Assembly: GCA_029215795.1 (NCBI GenBank)
Contig: JARDYH010000003.1
Span: 97,806,609 to 97,870,608, forward strand
From: Anniella stebbinsi
Taxonomy: Eukaryota > Chordata > Lepidosauria > Squamata > Anniellidae
Length of the DNA stretch: 64,000 nucleotides
Direction of reading: 5' to 3'
Shown: in pieces, positions 59,479-64,000 of the stretch
Position numbering within the stretch: position 1 is the stretch's first letter
Layout: every line of letters starts with the position of its first letter
Translations under genes and position numbers: made by a program
The notes under the pieces: model-generated
Told to the model about the DNA's origin: nothing
What the model saw: the letters and a program-made list of their open reading frames with translations, nothing else
Databases searched by the model: none

Positions 59479-60664
59479 TAATTTCTTCCTTCCTCAGCAT
59501 ATAGCAATATACTGAGCCTATCAAAAATGCCTGTCAAGTAGCTCTACACTTGTCTTTACACACCATTTCCATTTCAATCTCCTTCTGTTTGAAAGTAAAA
59601 TCCTTTGTGACATGTGACATGCCATCCAACATTTCACAGATATATCCAGGTACTGGTTGCTTGGAAGACAAGGATCTGCACTGTCATGACTGTGTAAAAG
59701 AGATAAAACCCTTTCTGGAAGCCATGTCACACTCCCATATCTTCATGAGCACCCATTAGGGGAAAGTAGAGGGAAGGAGGGAGATATTCATGCACGCGAG
59801 TGGGCACATAATAACTTCAAGTCAAAAGTGATTATCCAATAGGAACACCTATATATCCCTGGCTAGGTTCGATATACTAAAATGGCAGGTGGCTGCTCCA
59901 AAACATACATGGAGCCCTTCCCCATCCCAAGGCTCTTCCATTTCCCTCTGCTCGGAACAATTACAATCTGAACAAGTACAATTCTTCATGGCGCACAGGA
60001 AGCATAGACACAAAGAACAGGGCAGCTCCTGCCACGTGAACAGGCTGTGGCATAGACGTCAACCTAAAAATGCTTTCCAACCCATGCGAAGGGTTTGAGG
60101 CTTTTAAAAAAATTAAATTAGTGAAAAAGACAGATAAATGTTCCTAAACAATAAATATACCTGTGCCTCATTATCCCTTATATTATATGTCTGGGCTACT
60201 TTCTACAAAATCTTTAATTAAAGGTTTTCTTTGGAATTGTCCCCACCAAGGACTAAAGGATGAATTAAAAAAATATATATGCACGCACACAAACCCAAAC
60301 TATGGAAGGGCACAGCTGTGCATATATGAAGTGCTATTCAGCACCAAATGAATTGGAACAAAATAAGTACTGAGACTGTTATTCTCTCAGTTTTGGCTCC
60401 ATATTCTCAATAGCACCGTCTAACTTGTCACTTTATATTGATTCCATCTGTTTACACTCTGCAGAGGATTGGCTTCCTACAGCGAACGTTTCCTATTTAC
60501 CAGCTGGTATAGATGGGCCAAACCAGATAGGAAGGAATTAGATTATTTTCAGATCCTCATAAACATAAAAGGGGGGGAGTGGGTGGGGGGGAGGAATTAA
60601 CAGGGGAAACAGGGTGAGGGGGATGGAGACCGAGAAAAAAAGGATTGAAACGGTGTGATAAGTG

Positions 60665-60708
<44 letters not shown>
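60665..60708. repeat. (TC)n microsatellite
   Basis: About 20 dinucleotide units with one TTT interruption. Confidence 0.95.
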
Positions 60709-60710
<2 letters not shown>

Positions 60711-61559
60711 CTTTTTTTCCCTTCCCATTTCCTCTAAGTCTGCTTTATGTTTCTCTGCCAATTTAAAAGGGCCTTATGTTGGTTGAAAGATATTTTCTCT
60801 TTAACATACGGTTGATTATTGCATTTGTGAAACTCCTGTTGGTGCAATGGCAATCAGATCCCTGAGGCTGATTTTCTTAAAAGATAAAAATGAGGCTAAA
60901 TCTTAAATCAGGCCTGCAAAACTAGTGACCCAGCAAGCTGAATAGAGCCCACTAGCTACATAAGGTGCTCCACCAAGGTCTGACTTAGGGAGGCACAAAT
61001 TTTGTTAAATTCAATCCGTTTGTGTTCCGTGTATTTTCAGGTGTCTTTCCTTCCATTGTCTGCTCATTGAAAGAATCCGATATTTTTAGGGATGTACTAG
61101 AATGTTGTTCCTGTGGGAAAATGCGCATTTGCAGTAATGTGTGCTTGCACAAATCCCACTGTGTGTAGAGGTGATGTAGGAGTGAAGTAACATCCAAGCA
61201 AGCTTCCTAGAATGGAGGGAGGTCTATCATTCACAGAGATCTGTCAATGGCTATTAGCCATGATGCCTGAATGGAACTTCCATATAGCAGGCAAGTATAC
61301 CTCTGCTCCAGGCACTAGGAACAAATTTCAGCAAGAGGCCACATTTTCATTACCTTCTTGCAAGCTTCTTAAAGCATCAGGGAGGGGCACTTTTGGACAC
61401 AGAATTCTGCATCAGCCAGATCTTTGCCCTGATCAACCATGGCTGTCCTCATGTTCTTAAGCACAGAGATATTTCACACCTGAATACTCAGTCTCTTCTT
61501 TGTGTTCTGAATGCAAGATTTTTAAATGCTTGGCCTGCACCCTGTATACAGCAGCGCAG

Positions 61560-63081
61560 AGGAATTTCACAGATCCAGTGGTTTTAAATAATTTCAGCCC
61601 TCTGTCATATTCGCCATTCTTGGGCAAGATGCTGAAGCATGCGGTGGCCTCATAACTCCAAGCCTTTTTGGATGAAACTGATTACCTAGATTCATTCCAA
61701 TCAGGTTTCAGGCCTGGTTATGGGATGGAAACAACCTTGGTCGCCCTGGTTGATGACTTACACCAGGGAAAGGATGTAGGGAGTGCAACCCTATTGATTC
61801 TTTTGGATCTCTCAGTGGCTTTCGATACCATCAACCATGGTATCCCTCTAGATCATTTATCTGGATTGGGCTTGGGAAGCAAGGCTTTGAAGTGGTTCTG
61901 GTTCTTTCTGAAGGAGCAGTCTCAAAAGATGTTGCTGGGGGACTTTTGTTCCACCTATTAACCATTAGCCTGTAGGGTGCCGCAAGGTTCTATCGTGTTC
62001 CCCGTGCTTTTTAACATCTACATGAAACCGCTGGGTGAAGTCATCAGGACGTTTGGGCTGATGATACTCAGCTCTACCTCTCGTTTCCATCTGCACATCC
62101 CAGGGAGGCTGTGGAACTCTTGAACAAGTGTCTGGAGGCATTTTGGGATGGATGAGGGTGAACAACCTGAGACTTAATCCAGACAAGACGAAGGCACTGT
62201 GGGTTGGGAAACCAACTACTTCGGATGGAGGTTTAAAACTGGTCTTAGATGGGTTGCACTCCCCACTAAAAGACCAAGTATGCAGTCTGGGAGTCCTCCT
62301 GGACTCTGAGCTAACTGGGCAAGCCCAAGTGGCTGTGGTGTCCAGGAGTGCATTCTACCAACTTAGTGGTATGCCAACTGTAGCCCTATCTGGACAAGGC
62401 AGAACTTGCCTCAGTTATCCATGCACTAGTCATGTCCAGGCTGGACTACTATATACATGGGGCTGCCTTTGAAGGTGGTTTGGAAACTCCAGCTGGTGCA
62501 GAATGCAGCTGCCCAAGTATTGGTGGGATCGAGGCAATTTGATCACATAACATCTATACTGCAACAGCTGCACTGGCTATTGGTGTGTTTCCAGGCCCAA
62601 TTCAAAGTGCTAGTTTTGATCTTTAAAGCGCTAAATGGTTTGCAACCAAGTTATTTGAAGGACTGCCTTCACCTACATCAGCCTGGCTGCAGTTTAAGAT
62701 CAGAAAAAGAGCAATGGCAATAGCAGTACTCATTTGCCCACCTGTGAGAGCAATTAAGTGCGCTATCACACAGGAGAGGGCCTTCTCTGCAGTGAACAAA
62801 CTTCCATCGGAGGTCCGCCATGCGCCATCCTTGCAGGTTTTTAAGAAGGCCTTGAAAACATTTGATTTTATCATGGCCTTCTCATGATGAGTACTGCTAT
62901 TGCCATTGCTGTTCTTCCTGATTTTCTTGGTGCTTTTGATTGTTTTTGACTGCTACTTTATTGCGCTTTGTTTTTATTGCTTTTACCCTTTTACCTCTTT
63001 TTATGAATTTTATTGTTGTAAGCCACCTTGTGAGAGCTTCTGCCCTGAAAGGCGGCCAAGAATCGTTTTAAATAAATGATG
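61560..63081 (+). pseudogene. L2-like LINE reverse transcriptase, broken
   Basis: About 1.5 kb of the RT half of a CR1/L2-group LINE. In order: FLGKMLKHAVAS; YLDSFQSGFRPGYGMETTLV; LILLDLSVAFDTINHGI (RT palm, first catalytic Asp in a D-L-S-x-A-F-D box); CRVPQGS; then the second catalytic box as ADDTQLYLSFPSAHP (about 62057-62102), reached only after a frameshift just before it; RLNPDKTKALWVG; SLGVLLDSELTG; LHWLLVCFQAQFKVLVL; IFKALNGLQPSYLKD. The tail is GTAAGCCACCTTGTGAGAGC, GGCGGCCAAG and an AAATAAATGATG end. Stops and shifts make it inactive; no endonuclease part is present. Confidence 0.88.
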
Positions 63082-64000
63082 TAAGCTGGAAGAGATCCAA
63101 TACATCTTGAAAAATGTCTCAGTCCCAATTACTATTTATTAATTTCTTTGTCATATTGTGCCCTCATGGTAGATAACCCTTAAACCCTAATAGATAAGAT
63201 TGCTATTATTGTCCTGCAGTTGAGGCTTTGAAACTGGTTTAGAAGCACCCATACATTCAGCTCCAAACTGGAATTGAGAATACCTGGAGAAAAATTAAGC
63301 ACAAAACATACACACACACCCCTTTACCTCTTCACTGCACAATTTCACCCCAATCTCGGTGACTGACATAAATGTTTGATGGCTGATGTGCATTTCTAGG
63401 TTGACAATGCAAATATTTTTCAGAATAATCAATGCAATGTTTTGTTGCAGGATCATCCAAATCCTAAATCTTCTACTTTCCTCTTTCTTTCATTTACTTT
63501 AAGCATTAATTGTTTTGACAAAAATTAGAAGGCTATTTAAAAACAAAAAAGACTCTACATTAATCCATATAGGAGCTTTATTTTAGATTGCCCTTAATCA
63601 AATAAATAAATAAACACAGGGCCTTATAAATTAAATCTTCTGGAAGCCTAATTGGGACCATGGGGGATATTTTCGATTCATAAATGTTGCAACAGACAGA
63701 TATCTTGGCTGTTTCATTTATGGTGGGAAAATGGAAATGTAACTCCCCTGTTAACTGCATATATATAGCCAACTTGAAGAGAAGCGATGGCAGCAGTAAG
63801 AACTATATTTGAGTGATGACTGATAAGCTTTACTGCGGTGAGGAAAGACTGTCTTTGATGCAATCTGTCCTGACAGCTCTGTGATATGTGAATGTCTCAC
63901 GCAGTCTAGAATGATGGATACAGACACCCTTCAGGAGAGAAACAGGCTGGCACCTGCATCCAAGATAGAAACATGTGGGTGCGATGGCACTCACAGCGCG

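Larger units (their letters stand above)
58726..64000. other. Intron or upstream sequence 5' of exon 1
   Basis: Contains a MITE at 59347, a (TC)n run at 60665 and the L2-like LINE at 61560. A further EFCAB6 exon is required upstream of 58725, but I found none with convincing EF-hand content here. Confidence 0.5.

Noticed and set aside
61668..61961. Open frame with DLSVAFDT motif as a host gene or retron-type reverse transcriptase
   Set aside because: Order of motifs, tail sequence and neighbours match a CR1/L2-group LINE, and the frame is broken before the second catalytic box.

Overview
This is vertebrate nuclear DNA, most probably from a squamate reptile (lizard or snake). The repeats point that way: CR1 3' ends finishing in tandem TTCTATGA units, L2-like LINE tails read from both strands, tRNA-derived SINEs ending in a GGGATATAAATG tail, a decayed L1, and many palindromic MITEs. 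No bacterial-type gene, rRNA, tRNA gene or CRISPR array was seen.

The only host gene I can support is a long multi-exon gene on the minus strand. Fourteen exons lie between 58725 (most N-terminal) and 4326 (most C-terminal). All use AG/GT splice sites and every junction agrees in reading phase, giving 1964 nt, or 654 complete codons, without a stop. The product is a string of EF-hand pairs, a few with canonical Ca-binding loops and most degenerate. This fits EFCAB6 (DJ-1-binding protein), whose known vertebrate form is about 1500 residues, so the window holds an internal part. Neither the start codon nor the stop codon is visible. One exon (42143..42253) has no useful open reading frame of its own and was found because the EF-hand before it lacked its partner; it fits the phase exactly.

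Layout from high to low coordinate (gene 5' to 3'). 64000-58726: intron or upstream sequence with a broken L2-like LINE. 58725-46775: exons 1-4 in introns with an LTR, palindromic elements and LINE tails. 46774-33140: exons 5-7 with a SINE and LINE tails. 33139-29177: exons 8 and 9 with a CR1 tail and a 319-bp MITE. 29176-19837: a large intron with a second CR1 tail and an internally deleted L1, then exons 10 and 11. 19836-16677: a perfect-looking 250-bp palindrome, then exon 12. 16676-6276: the largest intron, with a solo LTR, a palindromic MITE, a 131-bp palindromic minisatellite, a CpG-rich block, and 8-bp direct repeats suggesting that 8356-13098 arrived as one hAT-like unit. 6275-4326: exons 13 and 14. 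4325-1: repeats, cut by the window edge inside a MITE.

The strongest signals beyond the gene are the hAT-like MITE family with verifiable 8-bp target duplications and arms that change together, an 84-bp derivative of it, and the CpG-rich intronic block joined to a tandem palindrome array.
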